In this document: positions 1 to 8,289 of the stretch, one piece after another
Layout: every line of letters begins with the position of its first letter
Position numbering within the stretch: the first letter of the stretch is position 1
Assembly: GCF_028714215.1 (NCBI RefSeq)
Contig: NZ_JAQTMS010000039.1
Coordinates: 1 to 48,994 of the forward strand
DNA: 48,994 nucleotides
Source of the DNA: Rhodoferax sp.
Lineage (GTDB): Bacteria > Pseudomonadota > Gammaproteobacteria > Burkholderiales > Burkholderiaceae_C
Reading direction: 5' to 3'
The notes under the pieces: generated by a model
The model's input: only the letters and a program-made list of their open reading frames with translations
What the model was told of the DNA's origin: nothing
Databases searched by the model: none
Made by a program: the position numbers and the translations under genes

Positions 1-236
1 ATGTCACTCCAGCGATCCCCGTATGCGTCGATGCCCTCGATATCGACTTGATCTGGTTCGTCAACAAGAATGGTGCCGCAGCTTGGGCAGTTACCAACAA
101 ATACTCGTGTTCCATAAGGCTGCTCAGACTCGTCATCGCTGGTAAAAAGTTCCGCGCGCCCCGATTCAGTAGCAGCAACTTTAGCCTTGCAAACGTGGCA
201 ATCGACAATAAACGTTCTCGGTCTAGAGGTAGCCAT
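1..236 (-). CDS. Zinc-ribbon hypothetical protein, partial (runs off left edge)
   Basis: Reading the minus strand from an ATG at 236 gives an open frame of at least 78 residues that leaves the window. Two Cys-x2-Cys pairs (residues 13/16 and 50/53, contexts DCHVCK and NCPSCG) suggest a small zinc-binding fold. The ATG lies only a few bases after the GTTGAAC end of the attC-like site at 241-305, the spacing expected for the first gene of an integron cassette. Function is unknown; the C-terminus is not visible. Confidence 0.7.
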   Translation of the reverse strand, partial: MATSRPRTFIVDCHVCKAKVAATESGRAELFTSDDESEQPYGTRVFVGNCPSCGTILVDEPDQVDIEGIDAYGDRWSD

Positions 237-240
237 AAAA

Positions 241-305
241 GTTCAACGTGGAGCTAACCGGCCTGCGCGGCTTTTCGCGCAGGCGGGTTGAGCGAAGTGT
301 TATGC
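241..305 (-). other. attC-like recombination site (integron cassette)
   Basis: On the minus strand the 65-bp segment starts with GCATAAC (plus 299-305), ends with GTTGAAC (plus 241-247, matching the attC R' consensus GTTRRRY), and between them holds an inverted repeat around the loop AAAA with arms GCCTGCGCG/CGCGCAGGC flanked by AACC/GGTT. GCATAAC is the exact complement of GTTATGC at the start of the same cassette (plus 1040-1046), as required for a cassette that was once circular. The seen structure fits attC closely; no integrase gene is in the window. Confidence 0.75.
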
Positions 306-1046
306 ATAGCGGCTAAATTACACCTTTGTTTTCTAGGGCGATGAGCGCTGGCCCTACAAGAAAGAAATACAGCGCTGACAGGTTGTACGCGGTTCTCGGC
401 GATACCAGCAGTGCCTTCCTTGATAGGGCGGAAGTAACAACCATCAAGAACAAAAAGAACAGTGGAAAAACCGAGAAAACTACGATTGCAAAGCCAGCCA
501 TTAGCAGCCCACCAATTAGACCGATGCCGCTTAACATTGCCGTGATGAGCAAGTCCGGGAGTTGAAGAGCCCCCGAACGGAGCCAAGGGGCGCACTAGCA
601 ACCGTATTTGGTGAAACTGAAAATCCGTCAGATAGTCGAGGAGATAAATGCCCCAGGGGCCTATCACCATGATTGCAGCCATGAACAGTTGTTCACGAAC
701 GCTCTTTCTGAAGTTTGTTCCGAATTGCACTGCCATCCAGAGAAAGATAAATAGTCCAGGAAGAATCGCAAAAGGAGTGCCTGCGACTGTTTTGCCAAGG
801 CCAAAAAACATGACCGAAAAAATGATTGCGGCAATTCCGAACAGCCTTTGCAGTCCCAACAATTCCTTCTTGTAATCGGCGTAGGCTCGCCAACGAAGAA
901 AGAAGAATCCAGCTTTCGACAACGTTTGAAGCGTAGCTGCTCCTTCCGGCGTTTTCCGAATAGCCGCTTCTCCAGCGACTATGCCAGTAACGATTTGGAG
1001 AATGACCAATATCCAGAAGAGCACGACGCAATCTCCTATGCATAAC
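246..1046 (-). mobile_element. Integron gene cassette (about 0.8 kb)
   Basis: The unit begins on the minus strand at GTTATGC (1046-1040), carries one ORF with its own ribosome-binding site, and ends in the attC-like site at 241-305. This is one gene plus one attC in the orientation expected of a cassette. Base composition is visibly AT-richer than the aromatic-degradation genes to the right. Upstream of 1046 no clear second attC or attI could be recognised, so this may be the last surviving part of an integrase-less cassette cluster. Confidence 0.65.
313..1024 (-). pseudogene. Multi-pass membrane protein of a gene cassette, frameshifted
   Basis: A GTG start at 1024 is preceded by AGGAG (plus 1033-1037) at ideal distance. 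The first reading frame encodes four hydrophobic segments up to about 575; the downstream hydrophobic half continues in another frame (313-552 and slightly beyond). Moving frames at the C5 run at plus 570-574 (G5 on the coding strand) joins them into one smooth protein of about 236 residues with six or seven transmembrane segments. One extra base in this homopolymer is the simplest explanation, either a real frameshift or a sequencing error. No family was recognised. Confidence 0.55.
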
Positions 1047-1400
1047 GTGATGTAGCCGAGCGCCTATCTTGGCAATCCCAAGCTAGACGACGGGATATCC
1101 TGGGACTCCCTCTGCGGACGCCGTTGAGCAACAATGCGGCGAGACGCATGGAGCCCAGCTTTGCGTCAACTGCGATAGATATTGAAGTCACTGCCCTCCC
1201 GTTTGAATCGTATCGCCTATCCTGGCGAAATTCTGTCACTGTTGCCCGACTATAGCCCAGTAGGCCGCGCCCTCGAATGTCGGCTCCCGCTGCGCTGCGG
1301 TCGACCAAACTGTGAATTCACCTCCACTGGTTTCAAAATTCCACGATTGAAAAGTCATGGATCCACAACTGGTGGAATGTCAGCCGAATCAGCTGCTGTT
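1047..1400. other. Gene-free junction between cassette region and bam cluster
   Basis: No ORF with a credible start, ribosome-binding site or recognisable product was seen on either strand. A short hairpin (CTTGG/CCAAG, around 1065-1082) and the sequence next to 1046 could be a degenerate attachment site, but the attC signature is not complete. No strong terminator for the bam genes was found. Confidence 0.4.
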
Positions 1401-2072
1401 TCAGACCGTCATGGATACCGCCGTGATCGGAATAATCACCCGTGGCTTGGCGGCTGCCTTGGCGGCGCGGGTCGCGGTCTTGCGCTGGCCCGGAAAGGCC
1501 AGCGCCTCGGTCAGCAGGTAAGCGGCTTGCGCATACGACGTCGGACACAGCGCAAAGCATTCCTGGCAGTCCCAGCATTCCATTTTGGCGACTTCCGGCA
1601 CGAAGCTGATCTGGCGCACGGAGCCGTTGTCGAAGAAGCTGACTGCGTTCTTTTTCTTCACCTCGTCGCAGTAGCGCACGCACAGCCCGCACAGCACGCA
1701 GAACGACGCCTCGCGCTCAAAGCGGTTGCGGTCGGCGCCGTACTCCTCGGCCAGCTTCACCAGCTCGGGGGCGTCTGGCGCGTGGGCCATCAGTTCCTCC
1801 ACCAGCACCTTGCGGATCTTGTCCACCTTCTCCGAGCGGGTGCGCACGACGATGTCTTGCGCCACCGGATAGAGGCACGACACGACGTAGCTGGTCCAGC
1901 CGCGCGATTCCACTTCCACCATGCACAGGCGGCAGCCGCCGAAGGCTTCCAGTTTTTCGTGATGGCACAGGGTGGGGATGTGGATGCCCGCCTGTTGCGC
2001 CGCCTGCAGAACGGTCGTGCCGGATTCGGCCTTGACTTGCCGGCCGTCGATGGTCAAAACGATTTCGGTCAT
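1401..2072 (-). CDS. bamI: Class II benzoyl-CoA reductase subunit BamI (NuoG-like iron-sulfur protein)
   Basis: This 223-residue protein resembles the N-terminal part of complex I subunit NuoG. It has a [2Fe-2S] ferredoxin-like domain (Cys36, 47, 50, 66) followed by two four-cysteine groups (Cys125/128/131/135 and Cys166/169/172/176) for [4Fe-4S] clusters. The start at 2072 overlaps the bamH stop (ATGA), so a longer upstream reading is rejected. As the last gene of the bamB-I series, it probably connects NAD(P)H-linked BamGH to the rest of the cytoplasmic complex. The tail is rich in Ala, Lys and Arg. Confidence 0.88.
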   Translation of the reverse strand: MTEIVLTIDGRQVKAESGTTVLQAAQQAGIHIPTLCHHEKLEAFGGCRLCMVEVESRGWTSYVVSCLYPVAQDIVVRTRSEKVDKIRKVLVEELMAHAPDAPELVKLAEEYGADRNRFEREASFCVLCGLCVRYCDEVKKKNAVSFFDNGSVRQISFVPEVAKMECWDCQECFALCPTSYAQAAYLLTEALAFPGQRKTATRAAKAAAKPRVIIPITAVSMTV

Positions 2073-3727
2073 TTGCTTTCGCTCCCACCGGCAATGCGCG
2101 CTTCGTACTCGGGCTTGAAATAGCGGAACATGCTTTTGAGCGGGTCGCCGGAAGTCTTGCCCAGCGCGCACAGGCTGGCCACGCCGGTCACCTCGATCAG
2201 ATCCTGCAGCCGTTCCAGGTCGCCCGGCTTGCCTTGGCTCTCGGCGAGCCGGGTCAGGATCTGCAGCATCTGCGCCATGCCTTCGCGGCACGGCACGCAC
2301 TTGCCGCAGGACTCTTTGGTCAGGAAGTCCATCAGGTAGCGCGCCACTTCGACCATGTCGGTGTCCTGGTCCATCAGCAGCAGGCCGCCGGCGCCGATCG
2401 GTGCGCCCAGTTTGGACATGCCGTCGAAGTCCAGCGGGGCGTCTATCAGGTCGGCCGGGATCGAGCCGCCCATGGCGCCGCCGAAGTGGATGGCCTTGAG
2501 CGTCTTGCCGTCGCGCACGCCGCCGCCGATGTCAAACACCAGGGTGCGCAGCGGTGTGCCCATGGGCACTTCCACGATGCCGCTGTTCACCACATGGCCC
2601 GACAACGAGACCAGCTTGGTGCCTTTGCTTTTTTCCGTGCCTATGCTGGTGAACCAGTCGGCACCCTTCTCAATGATCTGCGGCACGTTGGCCCAGGTTT
2701 CGACGTTGTTCAGGTTGCTGGGCTTGTCCCAGATGCCCGACACCGAGGTGCGGATGTACTTGGGCCGCGGCTCGGGCGGATTGCCTTCGATCGAACGCAT
2801 CAGCGCGCTCGATTCGCCGGAGACGAAGATGCCGACATCGAAGTGCAGTTCGCATTCGAAGTCAAAGCCGGTGCCCAGGATGTTCTTGCCCAGCAGGCCA
2901 TATTCCGCCGCCTGGGCCAGCGCGTTGCGCACATGCTTTTCCAATAGCGGCATGTCGTGCCGGGTGTACATGAAGCCCTTCTGCGCGCCGATGGCGTAGG
3001 CGCCGATGATCAGGCCTTCGAGGATCTTGTGCGGGTTGCCGGTGAGCATGGCGCGGTCCATGAAGGCGGCGGATTCGCCTTCGTGGCCGTTGACGATGAC
3101 GTACTTGGTTTTCTCCGGTGCGTTGCGCGTGGTCTCCCATTTGGAGCCGGCCGGAAAACCGCCGCCGCCGCGCCCGCGCAGATTCGCCTTCTTGACTTCG
3201 TCGAGCACTTGCTGCGGGCTCATGCTGGTCAAGGCCTTGACCAGCGCTTTGTAGCCACCAAGCGCCAGATAGTCGTCGATTTTCATCGGGTCTATCTTCG
3301 GGTTGTCGCCGATCAACAGGCGTGTCTGGTGCTTGTAGAACGGCACATCCGCCATGTGCACCGCCTTGGCGCCGGTGTTGGGGTCCTTGTAAACCAGACG
3401 CTCCACGACTTCGCCTTTCAGTGTGGCGGCGATGATCTCCGGCACGTCGGCCGCTCTGACCTCGAAGTAGCAGATGTCGCCGGGCGTGATCACGACGTTG
3501 GGCCCCTTCTCGCAGTAGCCGTGGCAGCCAGTGGTTCTGACCTCCAACTTGCCGTCGAGTTTCTGCTTGGCAGCCTCGGCCAGAAAGGCGGCAGCCACCG
3601 CCGCCGAGTCCAGGCCGTCGCAAGCGGCGCCGGCGCAGACCGCGATGCAGGGTTTGGCGTTGTCCCGCTTGGCCAGGATTTCTGCCCTGAATGTTTCCAG
3701 CTCGGCGGCTGATTGGAACTTTGGCAT
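2069..3727 (-). CDS. bamH: Class II benzoyl-CoA reductase subunit BamH (NuoF-like, FMN/NADH-binding)
   Basis: The 552-residue protein has an N-terminal thioredoxin-like [2Fe-2S] domain (cysteines in CAGAAC and GCHGYC), then the NuoF core with the glycine-rich NADH/FMN motif GRGGGGFPAG (about residue 183), an SLBB-like segment, and a C-terminal [4Fe-4S] site with CGKCVPCREG (about residue 472). This is the layout of the 51-kDa-type subunits fused to a ferredoxin domain in HydB/NuoF relatives. The chosen ATG at 3727 begins the conserved domain; a longer reading to 4360 overlaps bamG and is a shadow. The expected role is NAD(H) electron exchange within the Bam complex. Confidence 0.9.
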   Translation of the reverse strand: MPKFQSAAELETFRAEILAKRDNAKPCIAVCAGAACDGLDSAAVAAAFLAEAAKQKLDGKLEVRTTGCHGYCEKGPNVVITPGDICYFEVRAADVPEIIAATLKGEVVERLVYKDPNTGAKAVHMADVPFYKHQTRLLIGDNPKIDPMKIDDYLALGGYKALVKALTSMSPQQVLDEVKKANLRGRGGGGFPAGSKWETTRNAPEKTKYVIVNGHEGESAAFMDRAMLTGNPHKILEGLIIGAYAIGAQKGFMYTRHDMPLLEKHVRNALAQAAEYGLLGKNILGTGFDFECELHFDVGIFVSGESSALMRSIEGNPPEPRPKYIRTSVSGIWDKPSNLNNVETWANVPQIIEKGADWFTSIGTEKSKGTKLVSLSGHVVNSGIVEVPMGTPLRTLVFDIGGGVRDGKTLKAIHFGGAMGGSIPADLIDAPLDFDGMSKLGAPIGAGGLLLMDQDTDMVEVARYLMDFLTKESCGKCVPCREGMAQMLQILTRLAESQGKPGDLERLQDLIEVTGVASLCALGKTSGDPLKSMFRYFKPEYEARIAGGSESK

Positions 3728-3735
3728 TGCGTGAC

Positions 3736-4188
3736 CTACTCGTATTGTTTCAAGACGCCTTCGATTCTGTCCGGCGTCATCCGGCCATAGTGCTTGCCGT
3801 CGACGATCAGTTCGGGTGCGATGCTGCAACTGCCCAAACAGGCGCCGGTTGCAAAGGTAAATTTGGCGTCGGCGTCGGTCTGCCCATCTGTCAGGCCGGT
3901 GAGTTCCTCGACCTTGGCTTGCAACTTGGCGGCGCCGCGCAGGTGGCAAGTCATGCCGGTGCAGACATGCACTTCGTGGCGGCCCTTGGGCGTCAGGCTG
4001 AAAGTCTTGTAGAAGCTGGCGATCTGCATCACCTGGGCGAACGGCACTTGCAGCGCGTCGGCCACCTGGTGCATCACTTCCCGAGGCAGCCAGTGGTTCG
4101 CGTGCTGGATCTCCACCAGCGCATGGATCAGCGAGCTCGGCTGGCCTCGGTATTTCTCGATGATGGCGTTGACTTTTTCTTCGGACAT
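3736..4188 (-). CDS. bamG: Class II benzoyl-CoA reductase subunit BamG (NuoE-like [2Fe-2S] protein)
   Basis: This 150-residue protein matches the 24-kDa subunit family of complex I in length. An N-terminal helical part is followed by a thioredoxin-like fold with the four [2Fe-2S] cysteines in CTGMTC and CLGSC. It lies 8 bp upstream of bamH, and the NuoE-NuoF-NuoG trio (BamG-H-I) is kept in order. It probably passes electrons to or from the FMN of BamH. Confidence 0.88.
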   Translation of the reverse strand: MSEEKVNAIIEKYRGQPSSLIHALVEIQHANHWLPREVMHQVADALQVPFAQVMQIASFYKTFSLTPKGRHEVHVCTGMTCHLRGAAKLQAKVEELTGLTDGQTDADAKFTFATGACLGSCSIAPELIVDGKHYGRMTPDRIEGVLKQYE

Positions 4189-4220
4189 GGTTGCTTGGAC
4201 CTCGGTTTGCTTGTTGCGCC

Positions 4221-4991
4221 TCAGGCGACCAGCGCGACCTGCGCCTGGCTGCCGTCCATGCGGACCATGCCCTGCTGCGACAGCAGGAGGAGGTGCCGCG
4301 CGACTTCCGCGCCATCGACGCCCAACTTGCGAGCGATGCCCTCGGCCGTGGCCTCGCCACCGCGCAGCGCGCCCATGATGCGGCTCATGGTCAGCTTGTC
4401 GAGCACCAGTTCCTTGAACAGCGGCTCATAGTCGGGTCTGGCGAAGAATTCCTTGTAGCCGTCTTCGGTCCGCTTGCTCACCCGGAAGCGTTCGCGCTCG
4501 ACCAGCTTGAAATAGGGCACCAGATCTGTCGCCGCCTTCAGGCCGTCCAGCAGACCACCAACGTCGCGGCCTTCGCTTGAGCCAAAGGGGCCCAGGGCTT
4601 TGATCTTGGCCCCGAACTCATGCATGATCTCGGAGAAGCGAATGCCTTCGCCGGCGGAGACCCATTCCAGCCGCAGCCGGTCCGGGTTGATGCCGATGTT
4701 CTCCAGGATGCGCTTGGCGACGAAGCTGTTGCCCAGGGCGTCGTAATTGCCTTCGGGGTTGTAGTGACAGTCGCCCAGATGGCAGCCGCCGATAAACACG
4801 GCGTCAGCCTTCTTGGCAAAGGCCCGGAAGATGAACTCCAGATCAACCCGGCCCGAGCACATCAGGCGAATCACGCGCAGATAGGGCGGATACTGGAAGC
4901 GCGAGACGCCAGCCAGATCGGCACCGCCATAGCAGCACCAATTGCACAGAAAACCGACGATGACGGGTTTGAATTCAGAAGGGGCGGCCAT
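4221..4991 (-). CDS. bamF: Class II benzoyl-CoA reductase subunit BamF (MvhD-like)
   Basis: Residues up to about 150 form an MvhD-type domain, the [2Fe-2S] electron-transfer subunit that docks on HdrA-like flavoproteins in methanogens. Cysteines occur in LCNWCC (16, 19, 20), LMCSGR and GCHLGDC. The last 55 residues look like a small winged-helix segment. Total length is 256. The frame contains only Cys codons at the conserved sites and no in-frame UGA, so no selenocysteine is needed. It lies between bamE and bamG, consistent with BamE docking. Confidence 0.87.
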   Translation of the reverse strand: MAAPSEFKPVIVGFLCNWCCYGGADLAGVSRFQYPPYLRVIRLMCSGRVDLEFIFRAFAKKADAVFIGGCHLGDCHYNPEGNYDALGNSFVAKRILENIGINPDRLRLEWVSAGEGIRFSEIMHEFGAKIKALGPFGSSEGRDVGGLLDGLKAATDLVPYFKLVERERFRVSKRTEDGYKEFFARPDYEPLFKELVLDKLTMSRIMGALRGGEATAEGIARKLGVDGAEVARHLLLLSQQGMVRMDGSQAQVALVA

Positions 4992-5015
4992 TCTCGGTAC
5001 CTTGGTTTGGCTTTG

Positions 5016-8000
5016 TCAAATTTCCGCAAGTGCGGCATCAATCTGGACGAACACCTCGTCGTCCGTGAAGTGCGAAAGGCTGATGGCTGCGGTCGGACAC
5101 TTGGCGACGCACAGGCCGTCGCCCTTGCACAGCACCGGATTGACCACGGCCTTCTTGCCACGCGGCGTATCCTCGAACGAGATCGCGCCGTAGGTGCACA
5201 CCGAGATACATGCGCCGCAGGACACGCAGTCCCTGGCGGCCACCGCGCACACGGCGCCCGAGGCCACCACCGTGTCGTTTGACAGCAGGGTCAGCGCTCG
5301 TCCCGCTGCACCGTAAGCCTGCGTGATGGTCTCCGACAGGTGCTTGGGATACTGCGCGGTGCCGCACAGGTAAACGCCTTCTGCCGCAAAGTCCACCGGC
5401 CGTAGCTTGACGTGGGCTTCTTGGAAGAATCCGTCCGGGCTCAACGGCACTTTGAACATGCGCCCCAGCTCGGCGGAACCGGCAGCAGGGATCACGGCTG
5501 CGGCCAGAATGATGGCATCGGCCTCGAGTTCAAGCTTCTTGCCCAGAATCGGATCGGCTGCGGTGACGCGGATGAAGCTGCGTCCGCCCTGTTCGACGCT
5601 TTCCAGTTGCGGCTTGTCGTCCGCCTCGTAGCGGATGAACTTGACGTTCTGGTGCGACGCCTCGAGGTAGTAATCCTCGCGGAAGCCATAGGTCCGGATG
5701 TCGCGGAACAGCACGTAGATTTCCACTTCGGGCTTGAGCGCCTTCATCTTCAAGGCGTTCTTCATGGTTCCGCTACAGCAGACGCGGGCGCAGTAGTTGC
5801 GGTCGTCGTTGCGGCAACCCACGCACTGGATCATCACCACGCTATTCGAAGCCAGCAGCTTTTCTTCCTGTTTGGCGAGCTTGCCTTCCATCTCCAGCAG
5901 CGTCATTACCTTGTCGCTCTTGCCGTACAGGTATTCGGTTGGCTTGTACTCCGTGGCACCGGTCGCGATGATGGCGGCACCGTGTTTGATGGTGCGCACC
6001 CGGCCCTTGGACTTGACCGTGGTCGTGAAATTCCCGACATAGCCATCCACATGCGTGATCGTGGCATCCATGATGGCGTGGATCTTCGGGTGTCGATAGA
6101 CCTTTTTCTTGAGGTCCTTGAGGAAGGTCTGGACGTCCAGACCTTCGAGCGTGTAGTGCAGGCGGTTGGCCATGCCACCCAAATCCGAGGCTTTCTCGAT
6201 CAGGTAGGTCTCATAGCCCTGCTCGGCCAAGGTGTGGGCGCTGGTCATGCCGGCGACACCGCCGCCGATCACCATCACGGTCTTGTCCACCGGCAGTGAA
6301 AACTCTTCGAGTGGCTCGAGTATGCCGACCCGTGCCACTGACATGCGGACCAGATCCTTGGACTTCGCCGTGGCGGCTTCCTTTTCCTTGGAGTGCACCC
6401 AGGAGCAGTGCTCGCGGATGTTGGCCATGTCGATGTAGTACTGGTTAACGCCAGCTTCGCGCAAGGTGTCGCGAAACAGCGGCTCCAGCGTGCGCGGCGT
6501 GCAAGCGGCGATCACCACCCGGTTCAAGCCCTTGTCGCGTATGGTGTCCGAGATCGCCTGGGCGGTGTTGGTGGCGCAGGCGAACAGGGAATCTTCCACG
6601 TGTACCACGCCCGGCAGGCCCAAGGAATATTCGGCGACGGATGGCACATCGACCACGCTACCGATGTTGGCACCGCAACGACAGACGAAGACACCGATCT
6701 TGGCTTCCTCTTGCGAGACATCCTTTTCCACCGGATAGACGCGGTCCGTCGAGAGCTGGCCGCGGCGCGACTTGAGCAGGTTGGCGGCCTGGGCGCCAGC
6801 GCCGCTGGCCCCCATCACCGACTCGGGAATGTCCATTGGACCCTGGAAGGCGCCACTGGTGAAAATGCCGGGCCGGCTGGTTTGCAGCGGGTTGAAAGGT
6901 TCGACCTTGCAAAAGCCGTGCTGATTCAGCTCAATGCCAAAGACCTTGGAAAAGCGCTGGGCATCCTTTGGCGGCGCCAGGCCGACCGAGAGCACCACCA
7001 GTTCAAAGAATTCCTCGACCACGCCGTCCGGTGTCGTGTAGCGGATCGAGACATCGCCGGTCACCGGATCTTCGCTGCCAACAGAAACGTAGCTGCGAAC
7101 GAAATGCACGTCGGGCAGTTTTTGCGCGCGCTGGTAGAAGCGCTCAAAGTCCTTGCCATAGGAACGAATGTCGTTGTGGAAAATCTTGGCGTGCATCTCC
7201 GGCAGGTGGTCCTTGGCCAGGATCACCTGCTTTTGCGTATACGAGCAGCACACCGCCGAGCAGTAGCTGTTGGCGCCTTGCGGGTTGACCTGGCGCGAGC
7301 CGACACAGTGAATCCAGGCGATCTTGTGCGGATGCTTTTTGTCCGAGGGTCGCAGGATCTGGCCCTCATGCGGACCGGTGGAGCACAGCAGGCGCTCGAA
7401 GTCCATGCTGGTGACGACGTTCTTGAACTGGCCGTAGCCGTAATCGTTGCGCGGCAGGGGGTTGTAGGTTTCGTAGCCGGGCGACAGGATGATGGCGCCG
7501 ACCTTGATCTGGACCTTCTCGGGCTTTTGACCGAAGTCGATGGCATCGTTTTCGCAGACCGCCTGGCAGATATTGCAGGTCTTGTCCTTCAGGAACAGGC
7601 AGCTGTCGTCGATGTAAGTGACCAGCGGCACCGCTTGTGCAAAGTAGATATGCACCGCCTTGTTCAGCGATAGTTCCTGATTGAAGGGGTCGGGGATCTT
7701 GACCGGACAGCGCTCGACGCAGGCGGTGCATCCCGTGCATTTGTCGGCGTTGACGTAGCGCGGCTTTTTCAGCAGTGTGACGGTGAAGTCTCCGGGCTGG
7801 CCCTCGACGCTGTCGACATCGGTATAGGTCATCAACTGGATATTGGGCGCGCGGTCGGTTTCGATGAATTTGGGCGACTCGATGCACATCGAGCAGTCAT
7901 TGGTCGGGAAGGTCTTGTCCAGCTGCGACATTTTGCCGCCGATGGTGGGCGACTTCTCGACCAGATAGACCTTGTAACCATCCGTCGACAGGTCCAGCGC

Positions 8001-8114
8001 GGACTGGATGCCGCTGATGCCCCCACCGATGATCATCACGTCGCCCATGTTGTCGTCCGCCGGACGAAGCGCGTTCTGCGTGTTCCACTGCTGCTGTAAG
8101 AGTCCGAATTCCAC
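5016..8114 (-). CDS. bamE: Class II benzoyl-CoA reductase subunit BamE (tandem HdrA-like flavoprotein)
   Basis: About 1032 residues, much longer than a single HdrA, with two FAD-binding HdrA-like halves. GGGISGIQSA near the N-terminus and GGGVAGMTSA near residue 615 mark the two nucleotide-binding sites. Each half has cysteine-rich stretches of HdrA type, and a C-terminal ferredoxin domain carries CVSCGACISVC and CKGDGLCVAKC. HdrA proteins are the electron-bifurcating flavoproteins of heterodisulfide reductases, so this subunit is the likely bifurcation site. A GTG at 8114 has GAGGA 7 nt upstream and is preferred; a GTG at 8156 (1046 residues) is possible but has a weak ribosome-binding site. 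Confidence 0.9.
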   Translation of the reverse strand: MEFGLLQQQWNTQNALRPADDNMGDVMIIGGGISGIQSALDLSTDGYKVYLVEKSPTIGGKMSQLDKTFPTNDCSMCIESPKFIETDRAPNIQLMTYTDVDSVEGQPGDFTVTLLKKPRYVNADKCTGCTACVERCPVKIPDPFNQELSLNKAVHIYFAQAVPLVTYIDDSCLFLKDKTCNICQAVCENDAIDFGQKPEKVQIKVGAIILSPGYETYNPLPRNDYGYGQFKNVVTSMDFERLLCSTGPHEGQILRPSDKKHPHKIAWIHCVGSRQVNPQGANSYCSAVCCSYTQKQVILAKDHLPEMHAKIFHNDIRSYGKDFERFYQRAQKLPDVHFVRSYVSVGSEDPVTGDVSIRYTTPDGVVEEFFELVVLSVGLAPPKDAQRFSKVFGIELNQHGFCKVEPFNPLQTSRPGIFTSGAFQGPMDIPESVMGASGAGAQAANLLKSRRGQLSTDRVYPVEKDVSQEEAKIGVFVCRCGANIGSVVDVPSVAEYSLGLPGVVHVEDSLFACATNTAQAISDTIRDKGLNRVVIAACTPRTLEPLFRDTLREAGVNQYYIDMANIREHCSWVHSKEKEAATAKSKDLVRMSVARVGILEPLEEFSLPVDKTVMVIGGGVAGMTSAHTLAEQGYETYLIEKASDLGGMANRLHYTLEGLDVQTFLKDLKKKVYRHPKIHAIMDATITHVDGYVGNFTTTVKSKGRVRTIKHGAAIIATGATEYKPTEYLYGKSDKVMTLLEMEGKLAKQEEKLLASNSVVMIQCVGCRNDDRNYCARVCCSGTMKNALKMKALKPEVEIYVLFRDIRTYGFREDYYLEASHQNVKFIRYEADDKPQLESVEQGGRSFIRVTAADPILGKKLELEADAIILAAAVIPAAGSAELGRMFKVPLSPDGFFQEAHVKLRPVDFAAEGVYLCGTAQYPKHLSETITQAYGAAGRALTLLSNDTVVASGAVCAVAARDCVSCGACISVCTYGAISFEDTPRGKKAVVNPVLCKGDGLCVAKCPTAAISLSHFTDDEVFVQIDAALAEI

Positions 8115-8173
8115 GTCTGTGTCCTCGCCTATTGAGACTTTCGTAAATGATGACACCTACAAGGGATGATGCT

Positions 8174-8242
8174 GTCATCCCGGACTCGATCCGGGATCCA
8201 GTGCCACACCAACCCTGGATTGCGGGTCAAGCCCGCAATGAC
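8174..8242. repeat. Palindromic dispersed repeat (REP-like), copy 1
   Basis: Two hairpin-forming blocks lie in the bamD-bamE gap: one around CCGG..TCGATCCGG and one around TGCGGGTCAAGCCCGCA. The whole begins with GTCAT and ends with ATGAC, so the two blocks are imperfect inverted copies of each other. A related element lies at 14607-14696. It may stabilise or attenuate the transcript between bamD and bamE. Confidence 0.7.
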
Positions 8243-8289
8243 AAATCTGTGTTGACTCTGGCCCAACGGTGTCGTGAATTCCGTAAACA

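Noticed and set aside
1047..1140. Second attC or attI right of the cassette
   Set aside because: Some partial resemblance (GGCTACATCAC before GTTATGC) but no convincing R'' box or paired arms.
1182..2123. 313-residue plus-strand ORF
   Set aside because: Antisense to bamI over most of its length, His/Gln/Leu-rich shadow translation with no recognisable domain.
2069..4360. 763-residue version of BamH
   Set aside because: The first 210 residues overlap bamG and are not NuoF-like; the true start is ATG 3727.
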